From contig CACYHP010000002.1 in assembly GCA_902774295.1 (NCBI GenBank), forward strand, positions 1-64,000: a DNA stretch of 64,000 nt, written 5' to 3'. The DNA comes from an uncultured Bacteroidia bacterium. Lineage in GTDB: Bacteria; Bacteroidota; Bacteroidia; Bacteroidales; F082. A program made the position numbers and the translations under genes. This document shows, in pieces, positions 51,417 to 61,213 of this stretch (within the stretch, counting starts at the first letter, position 1; every line of letters begins with the position of its first letter). The notes beneath the pieces were generated by a model, which saw only the letters and a program-made list of their open reading frames with translations, was not told where the DNA came from and ran no database searches.

Positions 51417-53414
51417 TCATTTTTTTACTTGATAAACAGTGGCTGTTCGGGCAACATTATAAATCTTCATAGTGATTTCATCGCCATTTTTCTCTGTTGG
51501 AAAAACTGCGTTTTTATCAATATTTTCAAAGCCTCCGAAAGATTTTTCGTCAGTGGTGAAGATAATTTCGTGGTCGCCGGTCTGTTTCACATTAATCTTA
51601 TAGTCAGGCAATGATTTTTGTCCCCAATTAAAGACGAAAATCAGGTTATTTCTCTCAAAAACTATGGTTTTATTGTCCTCATCGGCGTTCAAAAGCCACG
51701 CTGGAGCGGCCTGCATCACCTTAGTTTTCTTAACAAAATCGAGCATAGCCTTGTCGAAATCGCCCAGCCATTGGTACTTAAGAAAGCCATTTTCTGACAG
51801 CGACCACTGGCGTTTTGCGTATTTATAGCTCCAGCCGTTGTCATGACGCGGGAAGTCAATCCACTCAGGATGCCCAAACTCGTTGCCCATAAAGTTGAGC
51901 CAGGCATCACCGCCAAGCGTGATGGTGAAAAGCCTTATCATCTTATGCAAAGCGATACCCCTGTCAATGATGAAGTTCTGCGAATTCTTGTCCATCGCAG
52001 TGTACATCTCCTTGTCCATGAGCCTGAATGCCAATGTCTTATCCCCTACCAACGCCTGGTCGTGCGACTCGGCATAAGCCACAGTCTTCACATCATAAAG
52101 CCTGTTGGTCATGGTGTAGAAAAACTCATGCATATTCCACTGCTCGTCGCTCTGGTCTTTCAGCACCTTAATCCAGAAATCAGGCAGTCCCATGCCGAGA
52201 CGGTAGTCGAATCCGATGCCGCCATCATCAATTTTGGCACAGATGCCCGGCATGCCGCTGACGTCTTCTGCTATCGTAATATTCTTATTATCAATATTAT
52301 GAATAAGCTTATTGGCGAGCTGGAGATATGTCACAGCGTCATTGTCGACACTATCACCGAAATATTTCCATGGGTTGTCGAATGTGGCGCCTATGCCGTG
52401 GTCTTTATACAACATCGAGGTCACGCCATCGAAGCGGTAGCCGTCGAAATGGTACTCTTCAAGCCAATATTTCACATTTGAAAGCAGAAATTGCAATGTT
52501 TCTGTTTTCCCATAATTGAAAAGTTTCGAATCCCATTGAGGGTGCTCGCCGTCTATTCCCGACTTAAGATATTGATACTCAGTGCCATCGAAGAGATTTA
52601 TTCCTTCACGGACGTTTTTCACCGTATGCGAATGAACGAGGTCCATGATAACGAGCAGACCCAAACCATGTGCGGCATCCACAAGCTTTTTCAGTTCTTC
52701 TGGTGTCCCGAAGCGCGAGCTGGCGGCAAAGAAATTAGAAACATGGTAGCCGAACGAGCCATAATAAGGATGTTCGGCAATCGCCATGAGCTGGACGGCG
52801 TTGTAGCCAGCAGCTTTGATACGAGGTAACACATTGGTAATGAATTCGTTATATGTGCCGACACATTCTTTTTCCTGTGCCATCCCAACATGTGACTCAT
52901 ATATCAGCAGTGGCTCATCTGGTAATTTAGGTGTCTGATTTTCAAAGACATACGGTTTCTCGGGATTCCAAAACTGGGCTGAGAAATCTTTGGTTTTCTC
53001 GTCTTGCACAGCTCTCTTTATATAAATAGGTATACGTTCCTGCTCGCCAATGCTTGACTGAACAATGACTTTCAGCAGGCTGCCGTGCACGAGGCGGTCT
53101 TTATATTCGGAATCGGGCAGAAAAATCTCCCAAATGCCGTTACCGACGTTTTCGAGAGGGTTCGCATAACGGTTCCAGTCGTTGAAATCGCCGAACAGTG
53201 ACAGATAATGCGCGGCGGGGGCCCATTCGCGGTACCACCAGCCTCGGCGGACGCGGTCATAGTGGAAACCGAAAAACTCATAAGCCGAGGCAAACGCGCT
53301 CAAACTTCCGAATTGTTTTTCGATGGCTTTCAAGCGGTTACAGAATCTGTCATAACGTTTCTGCACCTCTTCTGCCACCGGGGACAACCAATTGTCGTTG
53401 TCAACGAGTTTCAT
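51417..53414 (-). CDS. glgB: 1,4-alpha-glucan branching enzyme (GH13)
   Basis: Introduces alpha-1,6 branches into glycogen. At 665 residues with a short N-terminus it resembles the eukaryotic-type (GH13_8) enzymes. CBM48-like region: WYREWAPAAHYLSLFGDFNDWNRYANPLE. Catalytic barrel: MDLVHSHTVKN, FDGYRFDGVTSMLYKDHG (nucleophile Asp in RFDGV), AEDVSGMPG (acid Glu) and YAESHDQALVGDKT (transition-state Asp). The end is a beta domain. It overlaps the upstream amylase by 4 bp. It has no signal peptide and so acts in the cytosol. Confidence 0.95.
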   Translation of the reverse strand: MKLVDNDNWLSPVAEEVQKRYDRFCNRLKAIEKQFGSLSAFASAYEFFGFHYDRVRRGWWYREWAPAAHYLSLFGDFNDWNRYANPLENVGNGIWEIFLPDSEYKDRLVHGSLLKVIVQSSIGEQERIPIYIKRAVQDEKTKDFSAQFWNPEKPYVFENQTPKLPDEPLLIYESHVGMAQEKECVGTYNEFITNVLPRIKAAGYNAVQLMAIAEHPYYGSFGYHVSNFFAASSRFGTPEELKKLVDAAHGLGLLVIMDLVHSHTVKNVREGINLFDGTEYQYLKSGIDGEHPQWDSKLFNYGKTETLQFLLSNVKYWLEEYHFDGYRFDGVTSMLYKDHGIGATFDNPWKYFGDSVDNDAVTYLQLANKLIHNIDNKNITIAEDVSGMPGICAKIDDGGIGFDYRLGMGLPDFWIKVLKDQSDEQWNMHEFFYTMTNRLYDVKTVAYAESHDQALVGDKTLAFRLMDKEMYTAMDKNSQNFIIDRGIALHKMIRLFTITLGGDAWLNFMGNEFGHPEWIDFPRHDNGWSYKYAKRQWSLSENGFLKYQWLGDFDKAMLDFVKKTKVMQAAPAWLLNADEDNKTIVFERNNLIFVFNWGQKSLPDYKINVKQTGDHEIIFTTDEKSFGGFENIDKNAVFPTEKNGDEITMKIYNVARTATVYQVKK

Positions 53415-54787
53415 AATTGTATTATTTTAATGTCCCCAGGGGACAATTTTATTTCATATTTTTCATTACAACCACCGATCAATTGCCGTGCGTCATCCGG
53501 GATTGAAACCGTCACATTTCTGCCTTCATTAAGATTGAAATTGATGACAATCAATAATTTATCATCACCATGATAACGCAAAAACGCATAAACATATTGT
53601 GGATCAAAATTGTTGTACCATGGATTCGCCCACATCAGGTCGTAGAATGCGCCCTGCATGATTGCAGGATGCGATTCGCGGAATCCCATCAACTTCTTAT
53701 AAAAATCAAAGATTTGTAAATTTTTGATTTTCATATAATTATAATCAAATATCGATGTGCGGCCATTGTCAGAATCAGCGGCATCCTCACCGTATTCCTG
53801 ACCGTTGTAAAGCATAAACGGACCGCGGTTCATCAAGGCCGACAATGCCACAAACGGATACGCATTCTCAGGTTTTTTCATGAAAAACCGTGATGCTAAA
53901 CGTATCTCATCGTGGTTTTCCATAAATCGTAACATATTGTCATCCAATCCGTTAAGATTATTCCAGACATCCGAAATGGTATCAGCACGCTGTCCGTAAC
54001 GGTAGATGTTTTCCAAAGTGTTGTACAGCCCTACCTTATCGTAAAGATAATTGAAACCAGCCTCAACATAACTCTGATACAGATTCGGCTGGTAAATCTC
54101 GGCTATCATGGTGACATTGAACGACTTACGCAGCTCAGCGATAGCCCAACGCCAAAACTCCACCGGAACCATCTCCGCCATGTCGCAACGGAATCCGTCG
54201 ACGCCCTTTCCACACCAGAACTGCATGATTTTCAGCATCTTATGCCAAGTGTCTTGGTTGGTGTAGTTCAATTTCACCGTGTCATACCAGTCATTTAACG
54301 AGGGCGTAGGCGAAAACACGTCATTACCCGTGGCTTTTGCCGGATTTTCATAATACATATATCCGTTATCAACCGGGGTAACGAACCTTTGATTAGGCAA
54401 AATATAGAAGTTTTCATCCGTAAAATCGCCTTTGTATTCGCGTGCCAAGTGGTTCGGCACGAAGTCGATAATCACCTTAAGTCCATGAGAATGAATACGT
54501 TTGACAGTTTCTTCAAACTCCTCCATCCTATTCGCCTCGTTGTCTGCAAGGTCAGGGTCGATGTCATAATAGTCGACAATGGCGTATGGCGAGCCCGCGT
54601 TTCCTTTGGTGACGGCTGGATTGGTGTCGCGCCAGCCCGAGTGACGAATCACGCCCGTCAGCCATATATGACTAACACTCAACGACTTAATTCTTTCAAT
54701 CTCATCATCGTTGATATCGCTGAACGTGCCGCAGCGCTTGGTTGGCGTTGCGCCGTAGACTCTTGGAAACAGTTGATATATTATCAT
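53411..54787 (-). CDS. Alpha-amylase family glycoside hydrolase (GH13)
   Basis: Cytosolic GH13 enzyme, 458 residues, no signal peptide. Conserved regions: VIIDFVPNH (I), GFRCDMAEM (II, nucleophile Asp), MIAEIYQ (III, acid Glu) and FMENHDEIRL (IV, Asp). The barrel is followed by a small C-terminal beta domain (YAFLRYHGDDKLLIVINF). Its overlap (4 bp, ATGA) with both glgB and the oligopeptidase gene points to glycogen or maltodextrin processing. Exact bond specificity cannot be read. Confidence 0.9.
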   Translation of the reverse strand: MIIYQLFPRVYGATPTKRCGTFSDINDDEIERIKSLSVSHIWLTGVIRHSGWRDTNPAVTKGNAGSPYAIVDYYDIDPDLADNEANRMEEFEETVKRIHSHGLKVIIDFVPNHLAREYKGDFTDENFYILPNQRFVTPVDNGYMYYENPAKATGNDVFSPTPSLNDWYDTVKLNYTNQDTWHKMLKIMQFWCGKGVDGFRCDMAEMVPVEFWRWAIAELRKSFNVTMIAEIYQPNLYQSYVEAGFNYLYDKVGLYNTLENIYRYGQRADTISDVWNNLNGLDDNMLRFMENHDEIRLASRFFMKKPENAYPFVALSALMNRGPFMLYNGQEYGEDAADSDNGRTSIFDYNYMKIKNLQIFDFYKKLMGFRESHPAIMQGAFYDLMWANPWYNNFDPQYVYAFLRYHGDDKLLIVINFNLNEGRNVTVSIPDDARQLIGGCNEKYEIKLSPGDIKIIQL

Positions 54788-56904
54788 TTTTCAAGCAAAT
54801 CAAGCATAAAAGCGTATTCCATCGCCACCTCATGGTAAGGCTCGAAACGTCCTGACGCTCCGCCGTGACCGAAATCCATCTCGGTTCTCAGATACAACGG
54901 GTTGTCGTCGGTCTTGAGTTCGCGCAGCTTCGCCACCCATTTCGCCGGCTCCCAATACTGCACCTGGCTGTCGTGAAGCCCAGTGGTTACAAGCATTGCC
55001 GGATATTCCTTCGCCTCCACATTGTCGTATGGCGAGTATGACAGGATATAGTCGTAATATTCTTTCTCATTAGGATTGCCCCACTCGTCGTATTCGCCCG
55101 TCGTCAATGGGATGGTGTCATCCAACATCGTCGTCACTACATCGACGAATGGCACTTGTGCGATGATGCCTCTAAACAGCTGCGGAGCCATGTTTGCGAC
55201 GGCGCCAACGAGAAGTCCGCCTGCGCTTCCGCCCATGGCAAACATCTTCTTACTGTTCGTAAACCCTTGTTTTACAAGATATTCCGCGCAAGCGATGAAA
55301 TCAGTGAATGTATTTTTCTTCTTCAGCAGCTTGCCGTCCTCATACCACCAGCGCCCCATCTCCTCGCCTCCGCGGATATGGGCTATCGCCCACACGAAGC
55401 CACGGTCAAGCATGCTGAGTCGAGCCGTTGAGAAATAGGCGTCGACGCTGTTGCCGTACGAGCCGTAGCCGAACAAAACAAGAGGATTCTCACCGTTTTT
55501 CACCAAACCCTTCTTATAAACCAACGAAATCGGCACCTGAACACCGTCTTTTGCAGTCGAATAAAGCCTTTCCGTGACAAAATCCGATGGCTCGAAACCG
55601 CCCACGATCTCCTGACGTTTCAGCAGCTCAGCCGTCTTTGCCATCATATCATATTGATACACAGAGGCGGGTGTCGTCATTGACGTGTATATATACCTCA
55701 ACAGATGCGTGTCGAACTCAGGATTTGCTGATGTTTCCACAGTATATGCCGGCTCGCCGAAATTTATGTAGTAATCCATCTTGCCATCCCATGACATAAC
55801 TCGCAGATTGACAAGGCCTTTCGAGCGTTCTTCTATTACCATAAACTCTGAAAACAGGTCAAAATCCTCAATCAGGACATCATCACGATGCGCAATGACT
55901 TCTTCCCAATACTCTTTTTCAGTAGCATTTACTGGTGTTCGCATCAGTTTGTAGTTCTTTGCGCCATCAGCATTGGTGAGGATATAAAAATAGTCGCCAT
56001 AATGTCCCACGCCGTAAAGCAGGTCATGCTGGCGTTTTTGCACAACCTTAAACTCGTCTTTCGGGTTGTCGGCATCGATGTAACGTATCTCCGAAGTGAG
56101 TGTGCTTTCGAGAATTATAAGGATGTATTTCTCTGATTTTGTTTTACTTACAAAAGCGCAGAAGGTCGCGTCATCTTCGCGATACACCTCGACATCATTC
56201 GACGGGTCGGTGCCTATTTTATGACGCATAATCCTGAAAGGACGCAGCGACTCGTCTTTCACGGTGTAGAAAATCGTTTTATTGTCGTTGGCCCACACCA
56301 TGTTTCCGGAAGTGTTCTGAATGACTTCAGGGAACATCTTGCCTGTCGCTATCTCTTTGATAAAAATCTGATATTGACGACGGCTCACAGTATCTATACT
56401 ATAGGCTATCAACGAGTTATCGGGACTGATACTGTAGCCGCCCACGTCGAAGAAGGTGTAGCCTTGGGACATCTCATAGCCGTTGAGGAGTATCTGCTCG
56501 TCATTTCGACTGGAGCAGAGCGGAATGGAGAAATCCTTGTTTTTCGTAATCATTCGATTGTTTCCGTTATTAGAGGATTTCTCGACTTCGCTCGAAATGA
56601 CGGGACAGCGGCAATACAGCGGGTACTCCATTTCTTCTTCATATATCGTGTAATACCAATATCCGTGATGTTTCACCGGCACCGACATGTCGTTCTGCTT
56701 GATGCGGCCTGTTATCTCCTTAAACAGCTGATCCTGAAGCGGTTCGGTATGCTTCATCATCGCTTCCTGATAGGCGTTCTCAGCTTTCAGATATTCCAAA
56801 ACCTCAGGATTCTCGCGTTCATTGAGCCAATAATAGTTGTCCACACGAGTATGACCGTGAACGGTCATCTCGTGTGGTATCTTTTTCAACGAAGGTTTGT
56901 TCAT
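54784..56904 (-). CDS. ptrB: Oligopeptidase B (S9 serine peptidase) with in-frame palindromic insertion
   Basis: 706-residue S9A peptidase that cleaves short peptides after basic residues. The N-terminal beta-propeller starts HGHTRVDNYYWLNERENPEV. The alpha/beta-hydrolase domain has GYGSYGNSVDAYFS and HIRGGEEMGRWWYEDG. The catalytic residues are Ser in AMGGSAGGLLVGAVAN, Asp in GLHDSQVQYWEP and His in DFGHGGASGRF. Between YPLYCR and EQILLNG the propeller contains 34-36 extra residues encoded by a palindromic element (56500-56601). There is no signal peptide. It is 2 bp after the TonB receptor gene and overlaps the amylase by 4 bp. Confidence 0.93.
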   Translation of the reverse strand: MNKPSLKKIPHEMTVHGHTRVDNYYWLNERENPEVLEYLKAENAYQEAMMKHTEPLQDQLFKEITGRIKQNDMSVPVKHHGYWYYTIYEEEMEYPLYCRCPVISSEVEKSSNNGNNRMITKNKDFSIPLCSSRNDEQILLNGYEMSQGYTFFDVGGYSISPDNSLIAYSIDTVSRRQYQIFIKEIATGKMFPEVIQNTSGNMVWANDNKTIFYTVKDESLRPFRIMRHKIGTDPSNDVEVYREDDATFCAFVSKTKSEKYILIILESTLTSEIRYIDADNPKDEFKVVQKRQHDLLYGVGHYGDYFYILTNADGAKNYKLMRTPVNATEKEYWEEVIAHRDDVLIEDFDLFSEFMVIEERSKGLVNLRVMSWDGKMDYYINFGEPAYTVETSANPEFDTHLLRYIYTSMTTPASVYQYDMMAKTAELLKRQEIVGGFEPSDFVTERLYSTAKDGVQVPISLVYKKGLVKNGENPLVLFGYGSYGNSVDAYFSTARLSMLDRGFVWAIAHIRGGEEMGRWWYEDGKLLKKKNTFTDFIACAEYLVKQGFTNSKKMFAMGGSAGGLLVGAVANMAPQLFRGIIAQVPFVDVVTTMLDDTIPLTTGEYDEWGNPNEKEYYDYILSYSPYDNVEAKEYPAMLVTTGLHDSQVQYWEPAKWVAKLRELKTDDNPLYLRTEMDFGHGGASGRFEPYHEVAMEYAFMLDLLEK
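56500..56601 (-). repeat. In-frame GTCATTTCGA palindromic element (102 bp)
   Basis: Arms GTCATTTCGA and TCGAAATGAC, exactly 34 codons, read in gene orientation as PVISSEVEKSS...KDFSIPLCSSRND. The end peptide matches that at 47307-47393. Confidence 0.85.
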
Positions 56905-56906
56905 GT

Positions 56907-59243
56907 TTAGAATGATAATGTCAATCCAAGGCTCGGCATGATTGGCAACTGATAGATATTTTCGCTTGTTATGATATCAACATAGAAGATATTGTCTCTG
57001 TTATAGACGTTTGTAACGCTGAAGTCGGCTTCCAAAATGATATTGTCGGTAAACCAGAACTTACGTTTCAGGTCGAGGTCGAGGCGGTGATACCAAGGCA
57101 GCTCGCCTCTGTTGAGTTCGCCGTAAATGATGCCGAGTTCACCATTGTCAGCGATAATGCTCATGCCCATGTCATCAAACTGATATTGCTCATAGAATCC
57201 GCTAACCTGAGTGAATGGGAAGCCTGAGCCAATGTTCCAACGGCCGCTAAACTCCCACTGTTTACGTGTACCGCCGGTGTATGTCACTATAAAGTTGATA
57301 TTATGACGACGGTCGTAGTGGGTACGGTAGTTTATTATCTCATGATTTGCTGTCTCATAGTTTTTGTTGACATAAGCCAACGAATATGCTGCCCACACAT
57401 ACCATCTCATATACTCATATTTCAATGAGAAATCAATACCATAAGCCTTTCCGTTTTCAACCATAAAGTCACGCCATTCAATCTCAGAGACGCCAGCCGG
57501 ATGGTTGGTCTCCGAATAAATCTGATTGCGGTTCATGTTGGTGAGCTGGCGGAAGTCTTTGAAATATCCTTCGATGTTAAGTGTCAGATTATCCAACACA
57601 TCGAACTCTGTTCCGACGATATAGTGGTTAGCTTTCTGCAGCTTTGTGTTGACATCTTTTCCATTGAACTTCTTTGGGATATTATCTTGTCCTGAAAGGA
57701 ATCCGTAGAACAAGTTCACAACGTCGCGGTCGCTGTTGGCTGCGATGAGGTTCTGCGAATACATACCTGCAGCGGCTTTCAGACGGAACCAGTCGGTGAC
57801 GTTGTATTTGAGTGCGATACGAGGCTCTGGCGACACCTCAGCCAAAGATGCATACCACTGGATACGCATGCTCGGCTCGATGATAAGTTTGTCGAGTTGC
57901 CATTTATACTTGATGAAAGCGCCAAGTTCTGTAGTGTTTTCGGTCTGATTCAGCTTGATGCCGTTTGACTTCGTGTAATCGAACACGGTCTTGAAACCGA
58001 GAAGTTCCACACCATATTTCAAAGTGTTTTTACCAAGGAAATATGAGAAAGTGAAGCCTGCGTTAAAGCCATCGATAGAACTCGAACGGCCAGGGTTGTT
58101 CATCTCTGAGAGACGTGCATCGTATTTTGAATATGCTACGTTACCTTCAATGAGAACCGGTGATTTTCCTGGGATAAGCACGAAATTAGAACCTCCTCCG
58201 TATGACACCCAGCTGAAGTCTGAAATCGACTTGTAGTTGTTCACCTGGTCGTTGAAATTAAAGCCAAAGAAGTTGATTTTACTGCCGTTTGGTGCATTCA
58301 ACGAGACTTTTCCGTAGATATCCTGGAAGTTATACGGAAGCACCTCGCCATCCAAGATGCCGCTATATATTGTCTGGCTGGTCTGCTCGAGATATGAGTT
58401 CTTTGCCGACAAAATGAACGACACCGACATATCGTTTTCTGTTTTAGCCTTTTTGAGAGGGCCTTCCACCATCAATTTGGCACCGAATGTTGATGCTCCA
58501 ACCTTTCCTGAGATACGTTTTTTGTTACCGTCGCGGGTAGTGATATCCATAACGGATGACACTCTGCCGCCGTATTCTGCGCCGAAACCGCCTGTGTAAA
58601 CCTCAGCATTTCTGATGATATCAGTATCGAAGACTGAGAAAAGTCCGATGCTGTGGAACGGGTTATAGACAATCATACCGTCGAGGAGCACCTTGTTCTG
58701 AATCGGGGAGCCGCCTCGGATATACAGCTGACCGCCTTGGTCACCGGTAAACACGACACCCGGAATAACCTGCAAATACTGAGCAAGGTCAGCCTGACCG
58801 CCCACAGCCGGAATCTTCTGAATGGTCTTTGGCGTGATATACACCACCGAAGTCTTGGTCTCGGTCTTCGCCTCGATCTTGTCGGCACTGATACTTACCG
58901 CAGCAAGCTGGATGGAAGTCTCAGAAATATGGAATTTCTTGTTTAAAATCTGACTGTTCTTAACGGAGACGGTCTCGGCAATAGTGTCATAACCGATTGA
59001 TGTCACCATGATGGTATATGTGCCGTCAGGGATTCGTGTGATGCTGAAATAACCGTTGATATCAGTGGTGGAGCCGAGAGTCGTGCCTTTCAAAAACACG
59101 TTGGCGAACATCACCGGCTCACCGTTAGAGGTCTCATACACGAAACCCTTGATGGAGTTGTCACCCTGAGCATAAGCAAAAACGCTGGTCATCATCAAGA
59201 AGACCAATAAAAACAAATGTTTTATTTTGGTTGTAAGAATCAT
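56907..59243 (-). CDS. TonB-dependent outer-membrane receptor
   Basis: 778 residues from ATG 59243 (an in-frame TTG lies at 59249). Signal peptide ends MMTSVFAYA. A carboxypeptidase-regulatory-like beta domain follows (about 28-110: IKGFVYETSNGEPVMFANVFLKGTT). The plug (about 125-235) has IPAVGGQADLAQYLQVIPGVVF, YIRGGSPIQNKVLLDGM and AEYGGRVSSVMDITTRDG. The barrel ends QLPIMPSLGLTLSF. No SusD partner is adjacent. The next genes are a peptidase, an amylase and glgB, so the ligand could be a peptide or a glycan; the sequence does not decide. Confidence 0.92.
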   Translation of the reverse strand: MILTTKIKHLFLLVFLMMTSVFAYAQGDNSIKGFVYETSNGEPVMFANVFLKGTTLGSTTDINGYFSITRIPDGTYTIMVTSIGYDTIAETVSVKNSQILNKKFHISETSIQLAAVSISADKIEAKTETKTSVVYITPKTIQKIPAVGGQADLAQYLQVIPGVVFTGDQGGQLYIRGGSPIQNKVLLDGMIVYNPFHSIGLFSVFDTDIIRNAEVYTGGFGAEYGGRVSSVMDITTRDGNKKRISGKVGASTFGAKLMVEGPLKKAKTENDMSVSFILSAKNSYLEQTSQTIYSGILDGEVLPYNFQDIYGKVSLNAPNGSKINFFGFNFNDQVNNYKSISDFSWVSYGGGSNFVLIPGKSPVLIEGNVAYSKYDARLSEMNNPGRSSSIDGFNAGFTFSYFLGKNTLKYGVELLGFKTVFDYTKSNGIKLNQTENTTELGAFIKYKWQLDKLIIEPSMRIQWYASLAEVSPEPRIALKYNVTDWFRLKAAAGMYSQNLIAANSDRDVVNLFYGFLSGQDNIPKKFNGKDVNTKLQKANHYIVGTEFDVLDNLTLNIEGYFKDFRQLTNMNRNQIYSETNHPAGVSEIEWRDFMVENGKAYGIDFSLKYEYMRWYVWAAYSLAYVNKNYETANHEIINYRTHYDRRHNINFIVTYTGGTRKQWEFSGRWNIGSGFPFTQVSGFYEQYQFDDMGMSIIADNGELGIIYGELNRGELPWYHRLDLDLKRKFWFTDNIILEADFSVTNVYNRDNIFYVDIITSENIYQLPIMPSLGLTLSF

Positions 59244-59279
59244 TATCAATCAGTTTTAAATAGATATTTAAAAAACGTG

Positions 59280-59311
59280 CAAAGATAATGTTTTTTTTGT
59301 TACAACACAAA
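59280..59311 (-). promoter_or_regulatory. Promoter of TonB receptor-ptrB-GH13-glgB operon
   Basis: Minus-strand TTTG (59308-59311), 20 bp spacer, TATCTTTG (59280-59287): a full -33/-7 match. No other match was seen inside the operon's gaps, which are overlapping or 2 bp. Confidence 0.7.
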
Positions 59312-59326
59312 TAATTTTTCAAAGAT

Positions 59327-60235
59327 TTATGCTTCTTTTGCCTGTTTGATAAGTTCCAGCTCTTTATCCGAGAAATGATTTGGCAGCACCAATTGTATTT
59401 TAAGCAATAATGAGCCGCTGCCCTCCTTTCCGTAATGAGGCATTCCGAGGCCTTTCAGACGCAGCATGCTGTTGTTTTGTGTCTGCGGCTTTATCGGCAC
59501 GCTGACGTTACCTTTCATGGTGTCGATCTCTATTTTTCCGCCAAGGATAGCGGTGTAAACGTCGATATTGACGGTTCTTATCAAATCATCGCCATCGCGT
59601 TGATACACTGGGTCTTGTAGAATATTTATCTTCATCAGCAGGTCGCCGTTCTCGCCACCGTTGACGCCAGGATGTCCTTTTCCTTTGACACGCAGCGTCT
59701 GACCGTCTTTCACGCCCGGCTTGATGCTAATTTTTATCGTCTCGCCTCCGATTTTGAACATCCTCTGCGAGCCTGAATATGCTTCACGCAATGTCATATC
59801 GATTGAGGCTGTCAGATCTTGACCTTTCATAGCCCTCGAACGGCTGCGTCTGCCGCCGCCGAAGCCACCGATATTGCCAAAGTCGAAGCCGCCACCCTGA
59901 CCGCCGAAAAACATATCGAAAAAGTCAGAGAAGCCGCTGCCACTGAAGCCTTCAAATCCTTGACCGTCAAAGCCTTGGAAGCCCTGACCGCCATATCCCA
60001 TATTTTTGTACTGCTTCCAGTTGGCACCGAGTTCGTCGTATTTCTTACGCGATTCCTCATTGCCAAGCACCTGGTAAGCCTCAGAAATCTCCTTAAACTT
60101 CTCCTCTGCCGCCTTGTCACCCGGGTTCTTGTCCGGATGATACTTCACGGCAAGCTTACGGTAAGCCTTCTTGATTTCGTCCTGTTTTGCAGAACGATCA
60201 ACGCCTAAAACCTTGTAATAATCTTTATATTCCAT
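59327..60235 (-). CDS. DnaJ-class co-chaperone (CbpA-type)
   Basis: 302 residues from ATG 60235 ([12 protein letters not shown]), with a strong GGAGGAG ribosome-binding site just upstream. The J domain has the HPD tripeptide ([11 protein letters not shown]) that stimulates DnaK. A Gly/Phe-rich linker ([15 protein letters not shown]...) leads into the C-terminal substrate-binding beta domains ([22 protein letters not shown]). The four CxxCxGxG zinc repeats of DnaJ are missing, so it is a class II CbpA-like protein. A GAGACGG palindrome (60264-60285) lies between it and the upstream membrane-protein gene. Confidence 0.92.
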   Translation of the reverse strand: MEYKDYYKVLGVDRSAKQDEIKKAYRKLAVKYHPDKNPGDKAAEEKFKEISEAYQVLGNEESRKKYDELGANWKQYKNMGYGGQGFQGFDGQGFEGFSGSGFSDFFDMFFGGQGGGFDFGNIGGFGGGRRSRSRAMKGQDLTASIDMTLREAYSGSQRMFKIGGETIKISIKPGVKDGQTLRVKGKGHPGVNGGENGDLLMKINILQDPVYQRDGDDLIRTVNIDVYTAILGGKIEIDTMKGNVSVPIKPQTQNNSMLRLKGLGMPHYGKEGSGSLLLKIQLVLPNHFSDKELELIKQAKEA

Positions 60236-60263
60236 ACTTTCTCCTCCTTTATAAATGCAGTAT

Positions 60264-60285
60264 GAGACGGTCATAAGACCGTCTC
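60264..60285. repeat. GAGACGGTC palindrome
   Basis: GAGACGGTC-ATAA-GACCGTCTC, a perfect stem. It shares the GAGACG arm with the 29 bp family but has a different core. Confidence 0.65.
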
Positions 60286-60328
60286 CACACAAGTATTATA
60301 TATTGTTTTTTAATGTGTTTTTTTCAAA

Positions 60329-60655
60329 TCAATAATCGTCATCGTCGTCACCCGAAAACACTGATTTTATCTCGGTTTTGTTGATGACTTTAGTGACATT
60401 TTCGGTCTTGTTGTGATATGCAATGAGACCTGCTGCAACCAGGGCCAACAGCAACACTGTTCTAATCCATTTGTTAATCGGCATGATGCACACACCTATG
60501 ATTATCAGCAGCAAAGGCCACAATTGAGCCAACACATGCCAGTCGAGTTCAAAATCAAAGAATGTCACCATCAGAGCGACAACACCTATGATAATCAATG
60601 TTATACCGTTGATAAAGCTGTCGTTTTTCTTTTTTTCTTCGTTATTCATTGCCAT
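60329..60655 (-). CDS. Small membrane protein with LiaF-like TM domain
   Basis: 108 residues. Two or three membrane helices (GITLIIIGVVALMVTFF; LAQLWPLLLIIIGVCIM; WIRTVLLLALVAAGLIAY) match the DUF5668/LiaI-LiaF-like membrane domain, including the LWPLLLIIIG signature. It ends in a run of aspartates (SGDDDDDY). It overlaps the PspC-domain gene by up to 14 bp and shares this module with it. A role in envelope-stress sensing is suggested by the pairing only. ATG 60649 is an alternative start. Confidence 0.8.
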   Translation of the reverse strand: MAMNNEEKKKNDSFINGITLIIIGVVALMVTFFDFELDWHVLAQLWPLLLIIIGVCIMPINKWIRTVLLLALVAAGLIAYHNKTENVTKVINKTEIKSVFSGDDDDDY

Positions 60656-61088
60656 TGTTTTTTGTTGAGTTAATAAGAAGTATCACACCTATAATTATAA
60701 GCGGCACCGGCCACAGTTTCCATACCCAAGCTATTGGCGTGAAGTTGTCGACCAAAGCCATCACACCGATGAAAATCAGTATCAAGCTGGCAATCATCGC
60801 ACCGTTCACTGATTTTTTCTCTTCTCTCGCCTCGTTGGGAGTGATGTCGATGGTGTCGTCATAGCTGTTCTCGTTGATGTTTCCCGGACCGAGGGCATAT
60901 TCTTCCGGAACTACGATCCAAAGGATGACATACATCCAGAATCCGAAGCTGCCACAAATTGTTGCCACGACGAAAAGCACACGCATCAGTGCGATGTCGA
61001 TTTTGAAATAGTCGGCAAGACCACCGCAAACACCAGCAATCACTCGGTTGGTGCGCGAACGTTCTAATCTTTTAGTGTTATTTTCCAT
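60642..61088 (-). CDS. PspC domain protein with LiaF-like membrane domain
   Basis: 148 residues. The N-terminal PspC domain (about 5-62: KRLERSRTNRVIAGVCGGLADYFKIDIALMRVLFVV ... YVILWIVVP) is intact. A linker follows, then two more membrane helices with LWPVPLIIIGVILL, the LiaF/DUF5668-type module. PspC proteins take part in phage-shock-type responses to membrane damage in other bacteria. No PspA or regulator gene is in the window. Confidence 0.88.
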   Translation of the reverse strand: MENNTKRLERSRTNRVIAGVCGGLADYFKIDIALMRVLFVVATICGSFGFWMYVILWIVVPEEYALGPGNINENSYDDTIDITPNEAREEKKSVNGAMIASLILIFIGVMALVDNFTPIAWVWKLWPVPLIIIGVILLINSTKNNGNE

Positions 61089-61213
61089 GATAATTTATTG
61101 TTACATTTTTTCTTTATCAAATATCATGCCATAATGGCTTTTTTCGCTTTTATAACGAAAAAAATTCATTTTTGCTGCATCTGAAAATAAAAAAAATGAC
61201 AAAATGACAAATT

